This document shows, piece after piece, positions 42,627 through 52,513 of a stretch of DNA of 64,000 nucleotides. The position numbers and the translations under genes are program-made. Every line of letters starts with the position of its first letter. The first letter of the stretch is position 1. The notes under the pieces are model-generated. The model worked only from the letters and a program-made list of their open reading frames with translations, had not been told where the DNA came from and ran no database searches. The stretch comes from Pantoea eucalypti. GTDB lineage: Bacteria > Pseudomonadota > Gammaproteobacteria > Enterobacterales > Enterobacteriaceae. Where the stretch lies: contig NZ_CP045721.1 of the NCBI RefSeq assembly GCF_009646115.1, forward strand, positions 310,001 through 374,000, written 5' to 3'.

Positions 42627-43175
42627 GTGAAAAAATTACTCTGCGCAACGGTGCTTGCCGTGTTGCCCATGACCACGCTGGCGGCGTCGGTGTTTACGCT
42701 GCAATCTGAGGACTTCAGCGATAATGCGCTACTGGATAAAAAGTTTGCCGGTGCCAATAAAAGTAATCCTTCCTGTACCGGTGAGAATATTTCTCCTCAA
42801 CTCAACTGGTCTGCTGCGCCTGCGGGAACCCGCAGTTTTGCGCTGCTGATGACCGATCCGGTCGGGGCCAAAGGGCTGGGGGTCACGCACATGGTGGCCT
42901 ATAACATTCCTGCCAGCCGCACGTCTTTTGCGCAGGGGGCGCTGACAAAGGGCAAGGATTATACCGGTGGAAAAAATACGCCAGGCACGCTGCATTATTA
43001 CGGGCCTTGCCCGCCAGCAGGCAGTGGTCTGCATCACTATAACTTTGTGCTGATCGCCACCGATTTACCGGTGGGGCAGCTGAAAGCGGGGTTAACCCAG
43101 GCAGAGTTGGTCACGCAACTGAAAGGCCATGCGCTGGGGGCGGCCAGCACAGTGGGCCGCTTCAGTAATGAATAA
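42627..43175 (+). CDS. secreted YbhB/YbcL-type PEBP protein
   Basis: This 182-residue protein starts at GTG behind AAGGAG and has a signal peptide ending near residue 20 (L-A-A-S). The fold motifs of phosphatidylethanolamine-binding proteins are visible: S-P-Q-L-N-W-S-A-A-P-A-G-T-R-S-F-A-L near residue 60, D-P near 80, Y-x-G-P-C-P-P at about residue 130 and H-H-Y-N-F. The bacterial function is unknown. It would act in the periplasm. Confidence 0.88.
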   Translation: MKKLLCATVLAVLPMTTLAASVFTLQSEDFSDNALLDKKFAGANKSNPSCTGENISPQLNWSAAPAGTRSFALLMTDPVGAKGLGVTHMVAYNIPASRTSFAQGALTKGKDYTGGKNTPGTLHYYGPCPPAGSGLHHYNFVLIATDLPVGQLKAGLTQAELVTQLKGHALGAASTVGRFSNE

Positions 43176-43253
43176 TCTGCACCCGGAATAAAGAAACGCT
43201 TGTGGCACGCGTAAGGGCGGTTAAATAAGGTGGGCGGAGCGTCCGGTCGCAGA

Positions 43254-43281
43254 TAAAAAAACACCCTGCAGAGCAGGGTGT
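43254..43281 (-). terminator. terminator of the proP-like gene
   Basis: On the minus strand ACACCCTG-N5-CAGGGTGT is followed by TTTTTTTATC, 9 nt after the stop. Confidence 0.9.
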
Positions 43282-43289
43282 CAGAACAC

Positions 43290-44756
43290 TTATTTACCCG
43301 CTGTCGCGGCGGGTTTATTTCGTTTGCGCAGCTTGTCGATTAATCGATGTGCTTCTGCCTTAGTCGCCACCGCAGGGGAAGAACCGGTCAGCGGCTGACG
43401 GGCCGTCTCGCGAACGGTCAGAATAGTCAGCAGGCCAATGATACCCGCGCCCATCATGTAGTAGGCCGGCATCATCGTGTTTTTAGTGGTATCCACCAGC
43501 CATGCGGTAATCAGCGGTGTGGTACCACCAAACAGGGAAACTGACAGGTTAAAGCCAATGGCCAGCGCACTGTAACGGATATCGGTGGTGAACAGGGCTG
43601 GCAGCGTCGAAGGCATGGTGCCGCTGAAGCAGGTATGCAACACACCCAGAATCATGAGTCCGCCAAATACCGCCCACATATTCCCGGACCCGATCAGCAT
43701 AAAGCTCGGGATAGCGAGGAGAATCAGGCCCACCGCACCAAAGGCAATTACCGGACGACGACCAATACGGTCAGTCCAGCGACCCCAAAGCAGCGTCAGC
43801 GGCATCATCACAAACATCGCCACCATCACCAGAAGCAGGCCACTTAACTCTGGCAGACCCAGTATCCCGGTCAGGTAGCTCGGCATGTACGACGTCAGCA
43901 TATAGTTAGAAACGTTAAACAGCAGCACCAGACCAATACACTTCATCATCGGCGCACGGTATTTGCTCAGCATCTGCATCAGTGTCAGACGCGGTTTGCT
44001 CTGCTCCAGCGCTTCCTGTTTTTCCATATGCTGCTGGAATGCTGGAGTCTCTTCCAGCTTCAGTCGCACATAGAGACCAAACAGGCCCAGCGGCGCGGCG
44101 ATAAAGAACGGCACGCGCCAGCCCCAGGACATCATGGCCTCATTGGACATCACGGTCGTCATGACCGTCACCAGGCTGGCACCCATCAGATAGCCGCCAA
44201 TGGTCCCGAACTCAAGGAAGCTGCCCATAAAGCCACGGCGTTTATCGGTGGAGTACTCGGCGATAAAGGTCGCGGCACCGCCATATTCACCCCCGGTCGA
44301 GAAGCCCTGAATCAGGCGCGCCACCAGAAGCAGAATGGGTGCCATGATGCCGATTGAAGAGTATGCCGGGATCAGACCGATACAGAATGTCCCGATCGAC
44401 ATCATGATCATTGTCATCGCCAGCACTTTCTGTCGGCCGATACGGTCACCCAGCGGCCCGAATACCAGGCCACCAATCGGACGCACCAGGAAGGCCGCTG
44501 CGAACGTACCAAAGGTGGCAATCAGCTGAACCGCGTTGTTGGCATCAGGGAAAAAGACTTTGCCGATGATCACGGCGAGATAGCTGTATACCCCGAAGTC
44601 GAACCATTCCATCGCATTACCTAATGCCGCTGCGCCAACCGCACGCTTCAGCATGTCGTTATCGATCACGGTAATGTCGTCGACAGTCAGCTCTTTAGGC
44701 TTCCTGTTCCAGAAATGTTTCTTTGGGTGTTCAGACGATGAGTTTCTGGTGTCCAT
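43290..44756 (-). CDS. ProP-like proline/betaine:H+ symporter
   Basis: The 488-residue MFS protein is similar to E. coli ProP over the twelve-helix part: G-N-A-M-E-W-F-D-F-G-V-Y in helix 1, G-D-R-I-G-R-Q-K in the 2-3 loop, and S-T-G-G-E-Y-G-G-A in helix 5. An added N-terminal basic tail of about 30 residues is present, and the long C-terminal coiled coil that tunes osmotic response in ProP is missing (only about 30 charged residues follow the last helix). A metabolite:H+ carrier role is safe; osmolyte specificity is inferred. Confidence 0.85.
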   Translation of the reverse strand: MDTRNSSSEHPKKHFWNRKPKELTVDDITVIDNDMLKRAVGAAALGNAMEWFDFGVYSYLAVIIGKVFFPDANNAVQLIATFGTFAAAFLVRPIGGLVFGPLGDRIGRQKVLAMTMIMMSIGTFCIGLIPAYSSIGIMAPILLLVARLIQGFSTGGEYGGAATFIAEYSTDKRRGFMGSFLEFGTIGGYLMGASLVTVMTTVMSNEAMMSWGWRVPFFIAAPLGLFGLYVRLKLEETPAFQQHMEKQEALEQSKPRLTLMQMLSKYRAPMMKCIGLVLLFNVSNYMLTSYMPSYLTGILGLPELSGLLLVMVAMFVMMPLTLLWGRWTDRIGRRPVIAFGAVGLILLAIPSFMLIGSGNMWAVFGGLMILGVLHTCFSGTMPSTLPALFTTDIRYSALAIGFNLSVSLFGGTTPLITAWLVDTTKNTMMPAYYMMGAGIIGLLTILTVRETARQPLTGSSPAVATKAEAHRLIDKLRKRNKPAATAGK

Positions 44757-45233
44757 ATTCTCCTCAGGTGCATCAATGAAGGAGTCTTATAGCTTTCGCA
44801 GCCGCAAACAATGTTCAGAAGAAACCGTGGAAATGAAAGCTATAAGAAGCCGAAAAATTTTAAGTGAAGCGGCAAAAGCCGCAGCCGGTTAACCATAGAC
44901 CACGATTGTAAGGTTTTGCAAGTTTTCAGCCGAAAAAGCTAACTTTGATGGAAAATTCAGCACGGCGCTCTGACTCCTGAGTGCTTACGGCCATAAACAT
45001 TTTTAAATATTGCCTGGTAATAGCTCTTTTCATGTGTGGATCTGTTTATGGCTGTTTTCGCCACAATGACTGCCGAAAAAGAGGCTCACGCATGCAGAGT
45101 AATCTGCGGCAGGGATGGCTAAGGGGTGGTGGTATATTTCCATCCACCGCATATCCATAGCAGGATTAGTTGGTAGTTAACGCATAAAGGGAATGGCAGT
45201 GTAAGGCTATTCCATGCCAACAGAGTCTCTCTC
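44757..45233. other. divergent control region of proP-like and oxygenase genes
   Basis: 477 bp with no gene. It holds a perfect 12-bp inverted repeat at 44786-44846 close to the proP-like start, and a small GCGGC-AAAA-GCCGC hairpin. The oxygenase promoter should lie in the right third; no known regulator site was recognised there. Confidence 0.5.
44786..44846. promoter_or_regulatory. 12-bp inverted repeat in proP-like leader
   Basis: CTTATAGCTTTC (44786-44797) is repeated in inverse as GAAAGCTATAAG (44835-44846) with 37 nt between. It lies 30-90 nt before the proP-like start and may be an operator pair or an mRNA structure. Confidence 0.5.
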
Positions 45234-46253
45234 ATGAGCGCGTTAACAACAGCAGAATTGCCGGTTATCGATTTCGCATTATTGTCAGGTAATCAACAGC
45301 AGCAGCAACAGGTGCTGGAAAAGTTAAGCCAGGCCGCGCGTGATGTCGGTTTCTTCTATTTAATCAATCACGGCATCGACCGTGAATTATCAGATGAGGT
45401 TCAGGACGTCGCGCGGAAATTTTTTGCCCTGCCACAGGCGGAAAAATCCGCGGTAGCGATGGCTAACTCGCCTCATTTTCGTGGTTATAACCTGGCGGGC
45501 GTGGAAATAACCCGCAGCCAGCCCGACTATCGTGAGCAGTTCGATATTGGTGCGGAACGGGAAGCGCTGCCCGTTACTGCCGATTCCCCCACCTGGCAAC
45601 GGATGCAGGGGCCGAATCAGTGGCCTGAAGCCTTACCAGAACTGCAAACCGTGGTCACCCGCTGGCAGCAGCAGATGACAGAGGTAGCGCTGGCGTTACT
45701 GCGCGCCTTTGCCCAGGCACTTAATCTGCCGCGCAACGCTTTCGACAACCTCTACGGCGACTATCCCAACGAACATATCAAACTGATTCGCTATCCGGGA
45801 CGCACCCAGGGCGAATCACGCCAGGGTGTTGGCGCGCATAAAGATTCCGGCTTCCTGACCATGCTGTTGCAGGATGACCAGCCGGGCCTGCAGGTTGAAG
45901 TGACACCGGACAACTGGATCGATGCGTCGCCGCTGCCGGGTGCCTTTGTGGTGAACATTGGCGAACTGCTGGAGCTGGCGACCAACGGCTACCTGCGCGC
46001 GACGGTGCATCGCGTGGTCTCACCACCTCAAAGCAGCGAGCGCTTATCCATTGCCTTCTTCCTGGGTGCCCAGCTGGATGCGGTGGTGCCAGTCTATCAA
46101 CTGCCTCCCCAGCTGGCTCGGCTGGCACAGGGACCGGGCAGCGATCCGCTCAACCCACTGCTGCGCGAAGTGGGCTGGAACTACCTCAAGGGCCGGCTGC
46201 GTTCGCATCCGGACGTCGCCCGGCGTTTCTATCCCGAACATAACACTCACTGA
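45234..46253 (+). CDS. 2-oxoglutarate/Fe(II) oxygenase of the isopenicillin N synthase family
   Basis: This 339-residue protein has the non-heme iron triad: H and D in G-A-H-K-D-S-G-F-L near residue 200, and H in A-T-V-H-R-V-V-S. The 2-oxoglutarate Arg lies in S-E-R-L-S-I-A-F-F. The N-terminal D-F---L and N-H-G-I are typical of the DIOX family. It is followed after 16 nt by a MetQNI-type ABC importer, so it probably oxidises an imported sulfur or amino-acid compound (inference). Confidence 0.88.
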   Translation: MSALTTAELPVIDFALLSGNQQQQQQVLEKLSQAARDVGFFYLINHGIDRELSDEVQDVARKFFALPQAEKSAVAMANSPHFRGYNLAGVEITRSQPDYREQFDIGAEREALPVTADSPTWQRMQGPNQWPEALPELQTVVTRWQQQMTEVALALLRAFAQALNLPRNAFDNLYGDYPNEHIKLIRYPGRTQGESRQGVGAHKDSGFLTMLLQDDQPGLQVEVTPDNWIDASPLPGAFVVNIGELLELATNGYLRATVHRVVSPPQSSERLSIAFFLGAQLDAVVPVYQLPPQLARLAQGPGSDPLNPLLREVGWNYLKGRLRSHPDVARRFYPEHNTH

Positions 46254-46269
46254 TAACGATAAGAGATAA

Positions 46270-47079
46270 ATGATGATGATTAAAAAGCGCTTTCTGGTCG
46301 TGGCCGGTCTTTCACTGCTGATTGCTCAAAGCTTACAGGCTGCACCGCTGCGCGTGGCGGCTGATCCCCTGCCGCACGCGGAAATCCTGGAGTATGTCAA
46401 AACTCTGGATCCAAAACTGGATATCAAAATTGTCGAGCTGAGCGGCGGCGTGAATGCCAATGAACTGCTGGCCGCCGGAGATGTCGATGCCAACTACTTC
46501 CAGCATCTGCCTTATCTGAAAGATCAGGAGAAAGCGCTGGGTAAAACCTTTGCCGTCGTTGCCAGCGTGCATATTGAGCCGCTGGGGATTTACTCGCGCA
46601 AGGTGAAATCACTGGCGGCGCTGCCAGAGGGTGCCAGCATTGCTGTGCCGAATAACACCACCAACCTGAGCCGTGCACTGTGGCTGTTGCAGGACAAAGG
46701 GGTGATCAAACTAAGCGCGAAGGGAGAGGCGGGTTCGACGCTGGTGACGCCGAAAGATATCAGTGAAAACCCGAAGAATATTAAAATCGTTGAGATTGAG
46801 TCGCCACAGCTGCCGCGCTCGCTGGATGATGTGGATGCCGCCGTGATTAATGGCAACTACGCGCTGGAAGCCGGGCTGACGCCTGCGAAAGATGCGCTGG
46901 GTCTGGAGTCCGCGGCCCATAACCCTTACGCCAACCTGCTGGTGACCACGCCTGAACGGGCTAAAGATCCGCGCGTGTTACAGCTGGCAAAAGATCTGCG
47001 CTCGCCGCAGGTGGCGGCGTTTATCCGTAAAAATTATCAGGGCTCTGTGATTCCGGTTGCGGACGAGCAGCATGATTAA
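46270..47079 (+). CDS. MetQ/NlpA-family binding protein, not lipidated
   Basis: This 269-residue periplasmic binding protein of the NlpA family has [22 protein letters not shown] and A-A-V-I-N-G-N-Y-A in the usual places. The N-terminus is a plain signal peptide (L-Q-A-A near residue 25) without a lipobox Cys, unlike E. coli MetQ. Three successive ATGs make the start uncertain (46270, 46273 or 46276). It shares the operon with an oxygenase and MetN/MetI-type genes. The ligand may be methionine or a derivative. Confidence 0.86.
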   Translation: MMMIKKRFLVVAGLSLLIAQSLQAAPLRVAADPLPHAEILEYVKTLDPKLDIKIVELSGGVNANELLAAGDVDANYFQHLPYLKDQEKALGKTFAVVASVHIEPLGIYSRKVKSLAALPEGASIAVPNNTTNLSRALWLLQDKGVIKLSAKGEAGSTLVTPKDISENPKNIKIVEIESPQLPRSLDDVDAAVINGNYALEAGLTPAKDALGLESAAHNPYANLLVTTPERAKDPRVLQLAKDLRSPQVAAFIRKNYQGSVIPVADEQHD

Positions 47080-47860
47080 AATCAGCCATCTCAGTAAACA
47101 TTACGCTGGCGCACCTGCGCCAGCTCTGGACGACATCTCACTCACCATCGAAGAGGGCACCATCTTTGGCATCCTCGGACGAAGCGGGGCGGGTAAAAGC
47201 ACGCTGCTACGCTGCCTGAACCGGCTGGAAAGCCCTTCCAGCGGGCGGATTGAGATTGACGGCCAGGATCTCGCCGCGATGAGCCTGGCGCAACTGCGTC
47301 AGCAGCGTCAGCAGATGGGGATGATCTTCCAGCACTTCAATCTGCTGCATTCGCGCAATGTACAGGACAACGTCGATCTGGCGCTGGAGATTGCCGGTGT
47401 GCGAGCGGCGGAGCGCCGCCAGCGTGTGGCCTCATTGCTGAAGCTGGTGGGGCTGGAATCGTCTGGCAAAGCCTGGCCGTCGCAACTCTCAGGTGGGCAG
47501 AAACAGCGTGTCGGCATCGCCCGTGCGCTGGCCGCCCGACCCCGTTATCTGCTGTGTGATGAGGCCACCAGCGCGCTGGACCCCGAAACCACCACCTCGA
47601 TTCTCGATTTGCTTGCCGATATTCAGCAGCAGCTCAACATCACCATTGTGTTGATTACCCATGAAATGGCGGTGGTGAAGCGGATTTGTGACGGAGCGGC
47701 ACTGCTGGAGAATGGCCAGCTGGTTGAAAGCGGCAGCCTGAGCCAGATCATGGGACGTGAAGAGGGACGCCTGCGCAAAATGCTGCTGAGGGATGGCGAA
47801 GCAGACCGGGCGTTTATCAAAAAATATCAGCATGAGGCATTAACCCGATGCGTAGCATGA
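47072..47860 (+). CDS. MetN-type ABC transporter ATPase
   Basis: The 262-residue ATPase has Walker [10 protein letters not shown] near residue 38, the signature L-S-G-G-Q-K-Q-R and Walker [12 protein letters not shown]. It lacks the C-terminal ACT-like regulatory domain (about 80 residues) that gives methionine trans-inhibition in E. coli MetN (343 residues). Start chosen at the ATG overlapping the metQ-type stop by 8 nt. Confidence 0.9.
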   Translation: MIKISHLSKHYAGAPAPALDDISLTIEEGTIFGILGRSGAGKSTLLRCLNRLESPSSGRIEIDGQDLAAMSLAQLRQQRQQMGMIFQHFNLLHSRNVQDNVDLALEIAGVRAAERRQRVASLLKLVGLESSGKAWPSQLSGGQKQRVGIARALAARPRYLLCDEATSALDPETTTSILDLLADIQQQLNITIVLITHEMAVVKRICDGAALLENGQLVESGSLSQIMGREEGRLRKMLLRDGEADRAFIKKYQHEALTRCVA

Positions 47861-48516
47861 GTAGTGAGCGGTTTCAGGAACTGCTGCTGAATGCCACTGG
47901 CGAAACACTGTACATGGTGCTGCTGGCGGCACTTTTCACGGTCGCGATAGGGCTGCCGGTGGGTGTGATGCTGTTTCTGACCCGGCCAAAAGGCATTCTG
48001 CCCAATCGTGGGATTTCACTGCTGCTGAATACGCTGGTCAATACCGGACGCGCGTTGCCGTTTGTGGTGCTGCTGATTGCGCTGATCCCCTTTACCCGTC
48101 TGCTGGTCGGCACCACGCTGGGCAGCACTGCCGCCATTGTGCCGATTACGCTGGGCGCGTTTCCTTTCTTTGCCCGCATTGTGGAGAACGCGCTGGATGA
48201 GGTCGATCGCGGCCGCATTGAAGCGGTGGTATCAATGGGCGGCACGCTGTGGCATATCGTCAGCCGTGTGCTGCTGCCGGAAGCGCTACCCGCACTGGTG
48301 GCGGGCGTTACCCTGACGATTGTGATGCTGATTGGCTTCTCGGCGATGGCGGGCGTGGTCGGTGGCGGCGGACTGGGTGATCTGGCGATTCGTTACGGTT
48401 ATCAGCGCTTCGACAACCAGATCATGGCGGCCACCATTGTGGTGCTGCTGGCGCTGGTAATGCTGATTCAGAAACTCGGCGACCGGCTGGTGCGCTCACT
48501 GGCTTATCGTCGGTAG
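47848..48516 (+). CDS. MetI-type ABC permease
   Basis: This 222-residue permease has five predicted membrane segments and the EAA loop with E-A-V-V-S-M-G-G-T near residue 130, followed by I-x-x-R-V-L-L-P-E-A. Similarity to MetI (217 residues) is along the whole length. It overlaps the ATPase gene by 13 nt (or by 4 nt with a start at 47857). It closes the operon. Confidence 0.9.
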   Translation: MRSMSSERFQELLLNATGETLYMVLLAALFTVAIGLPVGVMLFLTRPKGILPNRGISLLLNTLVNTGRALPFVVLLIALIPFTRLLVGTTLGSTAAIVPITLGAFPFFARIVENALDEVDRGRIEAVVSMGGTLWHIVSRVLLPEALPALVAGVTLTIVMLIGFSAMAGVVGGGGLGDLAIRYGYQRFDNQIMAATIVVLLALVMLIQKLGDRLVRSLAYRR

Positions 48517-48745
48517 GTGTTATATCTGACGCTGGCACAGAGCTCTGCAAAATGTTTTTAACGGTGAACAGGAAGGCAGCATTTTATCCCGCCTGTGTTC
48601 AGACCATGTTGTGCGGACCCTTCCGGCATCAGGTGCGTTTAACCTGAGATGCGGTCTGCAAAAAGAGTTAACAGCGACGCTTGATAACCTACCAATAGTA
48701 ACTTACCTTTAGTAGCTTAATGGCTGAACAGGTAAGGTGACGACG

Positions 48746-49348
48746 ATGCATGCATTAATAGTGACTTCTCATCCCAATCAGGATGCGCATACCCACCGCG
48801 TGGCGGACCAGCTGGCGCAGGGCATTATCTCGACCGGCCAGCACACGGCTGAAAAAGCCGATCTGGCAGCTGAAAGATTTGATCCGCGTTTCACGCTCAC
48901 CGACCACCGGCATTTCAACGGCCAGGCGGAGGCATCGCCGGATGTGCTGGCTGAACAGCAGCGGTTAAATCGCGCTGATGCGCTGGTGCTGGTCTATCCA
49001 GTTTACTGGTGGTCATTTCCTGCCCAGCTCAAAGGCTGGATAGATCGGGTTTTCATTGCCGGATGGGCCTTTGATGAACAGGAGGGTCGGATAGTGAAGC
49101 GCCTCAATCATCTTCCTGTGCATCTGATTGCAATCGGGGGCGCGGATACGCGAACTTTTCTGCGGCGCGGCTATTTCGGCAGCATGCGAAATCAGATTGA
49201 TCACGGCATTTTTGACTACTGTGGCGCGCCGGTGGTGACCAGTGAACTGTTGCTAAGCGGCGATGAGGGTTATCCTGAGTCACACTATCAGCTGGCGCAG
49301 GCGTTGGGCCAGCGTCTGTTCCCCCATCAGGAAAAACATGACCGTTGA
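48746..49348 (+). CDS. flavodoxin-like NAD(P)H quinone oxidoreductase
   Basis: This 200-residue protein of the NQO1/MdaB/KefF family starts V-T-S-H-P-N, with the quinone/flavin site P-V-Y-W-W-S-F-P-A-Q-L-K-G-W near residue 90 and G-G-A-D-T-R-T-F. It reduces quinones by two electrons to protect against redox stress. A TetR regulator gene overlaps its end by 11 nt. The ATG after AAGGTGACG is preferred to a GTG 9 nt earlier. Confidence 0.88.
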   Translation: MHALIVTSHPNQDAHTHRVADQLAQGIISTGQHTAEKADLAAERFDPRFTLTDHRHFNGQAEASPDVLAEQQRLNRADALVLVYPVYWWSFPAQLKGWIDRVFIAGWAFDEQEGRIVKRLNHLPVHLIAIGGADTRTFLRRGYFGSMRNQIDHGIFDYCGAPVVTSELLLSGDEGYPESHYQLAQALGQRLFPHQEKHDR

Positions 49349-49946
49349 GAAAGTACCGCGGAAACGACTGTCACGTGAGGCCCGACGCAGGCAGTTGTCG
49401 GATGTCGCGTGGCAGATTTTGCAAACCGAAGGCAGCGAAGCGCTGACGCTGGCACGGGTCGGCGAAGCGGCGGGCGTCAGTAAACCGGTGGTTTACGATC
49501 ATTTCACCACCCGTCATGGATTGCTGGCAGCGTTGTATGACGATTTTGATCGTCGCCAGACCGAGCGAATGGACGCGGCGATGAATGCTGCGCCGATGGT
49601 GATGCAGAAAAAAGCGGAAGTGCTGGCCGCCTGTTATGTGGATTGTGTGATGACTGAAGGACGTGAGATTCCAGAGTTGCTGTCAGCACTCAGCACCTCA
49701 CCGGAACTGGCCGCCGTCAAACGCCACTATCAGCTCGATTTTATCGCCCGCTGTCAGCGCTGGTTTGCGCCCTTCGCTGGCAGCAGCGGGATACCAGAAG
49801 CAGGAATGTGGGGCTTGCTGGGGGGCGCGGATGCTATCGCCGCCGCCGTGACACGTGGCGATGTCGCTAAGCCGGAAGGCGAGCAGGCAATAACGGCCAT
49901 GGTCGTCGCGCTGGTAACTGGCAGCCGTGCATCGGAGTCAGCGTAG
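49338..49946 (+). CDS. TetR family regulator
   Basis: This 202-residue protein has an N-terminal basic tail and a TetR helix-turn-helix at about residues 15-60 (L-T-L-A-R-V-G-E-A-A-G-V-S-K-P-V-V-Y-D-H-F). The C-terminal ligand domain shows no known family. Start at the ATG preceded by AGGA inside the quinone reductase gene end; the two are one operon, so it probably represses its own transcript in answer to a quinone-like ligand. Confidence 0.9.
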   Translation: MTVEKVPRKRLSREARRRQLSDVAWQILQTEGSEALTLARVGEAAGVSKPVVYDHFTTRHGLLAALYDDFDRRQTERMDAAMNAAPMVMQKKAEVLAACYVDCVMTEGREIPELLSALSTSPELAAVKRHYQLDFIARCQRWFAPFAGSSGIPEAGMWGLLGGADAIAAAVTRGDVAKPEGEQAITAMVVALVTGSRASESA

Positions 49947-49947
49947 G

Positions 49948-49973
49948 ATAAAAAAGGCGGCCCGCAGGCCGCC
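49948..49973 (-). terminator. bidirectional terminator between tetR-type gene and malG
   Basis: GGCGGCC-CGCA-GGCCGCC with an A-run on its left gives a T-run on the minus strand. It ends malEFG 59 nt after malG and can also stop the TetR transcript. Confidence 0.85.
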
Positions 49974-50031
49974 GAATCATTCAACCACAACAGGCGTTGT
50001 GTAAGCAGTGGCAACGTACAATGATGATCGT

Positions 50032-50922
50032 TTAGCCTTTCACCCCGCCTGCGGTTAAACCGCTTACCAGCCAGCGCTGCGCCAGCAGGAACACCAGGGT
50101 GATCGGAATCGCGGAGAGCACCGCCGCGGCGGCAAAGTCTCCCCACAAATAGTTCTGCGGATTGAGATACTGTTGCATCCCGACCGCAAGGGTGTAGCTG
50201 TTGACGTCGCGCAGCAGCAGCGAAGCAACCGGCACTTCAGTGACCGCTGCGATAAACGCCAGAATAAACACCACCGCCAGAATCGGCACTGACAGCGGCA
50301 GCAGCACCAGCCGGAACGCCTGCCATGGTGTTGCGCCATCCAGCGCGGCGGCCTCTTCCAGTGATCCGTCGATGGTTTCGAAATACCCTTTAATCGTCCA
50401 GACATGCAGCGCGATGCCGCCCATATAGGCGAAGATTACGCCACCATGGGTATTCAGCCCGATAAACGGCAGATACTGACCGAGCCGATCAAAAAGCGCA
50501 TAGAGCGCCACCAGTGACAGAACCGCCGGGAACATCTGGAATATCAGCATCCCTTTCAGCAGGCTGGCACGACCGGCAAAGCGCATACGCGCAAACGCAT
50601 AGGCGCAGGTGGTCGAAAGTGCCACGATGCCTAGCGCGCTGATTGCAGCAATCTTGATCGAGTTCCATAACCATAACAGCACCGGAAAGGGCGGCGGTGT
50701 CACGCTTCCATCCGCATGTTCAACGCTGAAACCCAGCGCCAGCCGCCAGTGCTCCCAGGAGATCTGTTCCGGGATTAGGCTGCCGGTGGCGAAGTTACCG
50801 GATCGCAGTGAAATTGCGATAACCATGAGCAGCGGGAAGAGTATCGCCGCAATAAATACCAGCAGCAGCAGATGCGTGGTGAACAGACGCAGCCGTTGTG
50901 ATTTGGGTTGTACCATAGCCAT
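50032..50922 (-). CDS. malG: maltose ABC permease MalG
   Basis: This 296-residue inner-membrane permease (six segments) pairs with MalF. The EAA loop reads [14 protein letters not shown] near residue 190 and touches MalK. The C-terminus ends in L-T-A-G-G-V-K-G as in E. coli. It is the last gene of malEFG, 9 nt after malF. Confidence 0.97.
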   Translation of the reverse strand: MAMVQPKSQRLRLFTTHLLLLVFIAAILFPLLMVIAISLRSGNFATGSLIPEQISWEHWRLALGFSVEHADGSVTPPPFPVLLWLWNSIKIAAISALGIVALSTTCAYAFARMRFAGRASLLKGMLIFQMFPAVLSLVALYALFDRLGQYLPFIGLNTHGGVIFAYMGGIALHVWTIKGYFETIDGSLEEAAALDGATPWQAFRLVLLPLSVPILAVVFILAFIAAVTEVPVASLLLRDVNSYTLAVGMQQYLNPQNYLWGDFAAAAVLSAIPITLVFLLAQRWLVSGLTAGGVKG

Positions 50923-50931
50923 AACAACTCC

Positions 50932-52458
50932 TTAGTCGAACTTCATCCGCGAGGCTTTCAGGTTAATCACTGCCAGCGCACCCACCAGCAGGAAGATCAG
51001 CGTGGCGATGGCAGCCGCCAGACCAAAGTCCTGCCCGCCGCCGCCCTCAAAGGCGATGCGCCAGGTGTAGTTCACCAGCAAATCGGTATAACCGGCTGGC
51101 GTGGTCGTGCCAAGACGATCCGGTCCGCCGTTGGTCAGTAACTGTACCAGCACAAAGTTATTAAAATTGAAGGCAAAGCTGGCAATCATCAGCGGCATCA
51201 ACGGCTTCAGCAACAGCGGCAGCGTAATCAGGAAGAAGTTCTGCAGCGGTCCTGCTCCGTCCATCGCCGAGGCTTCATAGAGATCATCGGGAATCGCTTT
51301 CAGCAGTCCCATGCAGAGGATCATCATGTAGGGATAGCCCAGCCAGGTGTTGACGATAATCAGCATGGTGCGTGCCAGCGTGGGATCGCTGAACCACGCA
51401 GGCTTCACGCCAAATAGCGCGCTAAGCATCACGTTGATCTCCCCAAAGCTCTGGTTAAACAGTCCTTTGAAAATCAAAATCGAGATAAACGCCGGTACCG
51501 CATAGGGCAGGATCAGCATCACCCGATAGATCGCTTTGCCGCGTAACGCTTCCCACTGCACCAGACAGGCCAGCACCATCCCGACGGCTACGGTCAGCAC
51601 CACCGTGATGAGCGAGAAAAGCAGCGTCCAGCCAAATATCGCCAGGAACGGCTTCTGAATCCCTTCATCAGTAAACACCCGCACGAAGTTCTTCCAGCCG
51701 GTATTCACGGTAAATCCGGGGCTTAAGGTTTCGTTGCCCCACTTATTGTCCGCGTTCACGGCCTGATAGAAGCCGGTCTGCGGATTGGCGCGGTAATGCG
51801 TGCCGCTCTGCTGGTTGATCAGTTCATCTTTTGCGCCAACCCGATAGAGCGGCTGGGTGCCGGAGAACTGGCGGAGCGAACTCATGCGCAACTGACGCCC
51901 ATCCGGCAACTCAGCGCGGATCTGGCTCAGTGCCTGGCGGTTAGTCGTGATAACCCTGAACGTCGCCCGTTCGCCAGCGGGTGGCGTCGCCGGGGCCATT
52001 TTCAGCGTCTGTTCCGGGCCAAACTGAAACGGCGGCGAGACAAAGTCTGCTTTGCCATCGTTCAGCACCAACTGCCAGCGATCGCCAGCCGGAAACAGTG
52101 AGAAACTCACTGCTTCACCCGCCTGGAATGTGCGGCCCAGCAGTACCTGCTGCGCCCGCTCAAAGGTGAGCTGGTTGGTGCTACTGTAGTTGGTAAAGGC
52201 GATAGCGATGGTGCAGGCGAGGGGGAACAACACAAACAGCGACATTCCTGCCACGCCGGGATAGACATAACGCCACGCATAGGCGCGACGATTAGCAAAA
52301 ATCCACAGCCCGGTTGCACTGAGGATCAGCGTCAGCAACGCAAACAGATATTCACCCTGCGCGTACATCAGTATCAGCAGATAGCCGACCAGCAGACAGC
52401 CGATTCCGATGAGAACGCCTTTCAGCAACAGACTGTGCGTTTTCGGTTTTCCTGACAT
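50932..52458 (-). CDS. malF: maltose ABC permease MalF
   Basis: The 508-residue permease has an N-terminal pair of helices, the large periplasmic P2 loop between residues about 85 and 280 that contacts MalE, and a C-terminal core with the EAA loop E-A-S-A-M-D-G-A-G. E. coli MalF has 514 residues. Start chosen at the ATG 10 nt after AAGGA; an earlier start would cover that site. Confidence 0.97.
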   Translation of the reverse strand: MSGKPKTHSLLLKGVLIGIGCLLVGYLLILMYAQGEYLFALLTLILSATGLWIFANRRAYAWRYVYPGVAGMSLFVLFPLACTIAIAFTNYSSTNQLTFERAQQVLLGRTFQAGEAVSFSLFPAGDRWQLVLNDGKADFVSPPFQFGPEQTLKMAPATPPAGERATFRVITTNRQALSQIRAELPDGRQLRMSSLRQFSGTQPLYRVGAKDELINQQSGTHYRANPQTGFYQAVNADNKWGNETLSPGFTVNTGWKNFVRVFTDEGIQKPFLAIFGWTLLFSLITVVLTVAVGMVLACLVQWEALRGKAIYRVMLILPYAVPAFISILIFKGLFNQSFGEINVMLSALFGVKPAWFSDPTLARTMLIIVNTWLGYPYMMILCMGLLKAIPDDLYEASAMDGAGPLQNFFLITLPLLLKPLMPLMIASFAFNFNNFVLVQLLTNGGPDRLGTTTPAGYTDLLVNYTWRIAFEGGGGQDFGLAAAIATLIFLLVGALAVINLKASRMKFD

Positions 52459-52486
52459 GATGCGGTTTTCCTTAACGGTCACTCAA

Positions 52487-52504
52487 GCCGGGGATAACCC
52501 CGGC
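52487..52504 (-). promoter_or_regulatory. malE-malF intercistronic hairpin
   Basis: GCCGGGG-ATAA-CCCCGGC is a perfect 7-bp stem with a 4-nt loop, 10 nt after the malE stop. By analogy with the REP hairpins of the E. coli malE-malF gap it may protect the malE mRNA end and give MalE excess (inference). Confidence 0.6.
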
Positions 52505-52513
52505 ATGGGATTA

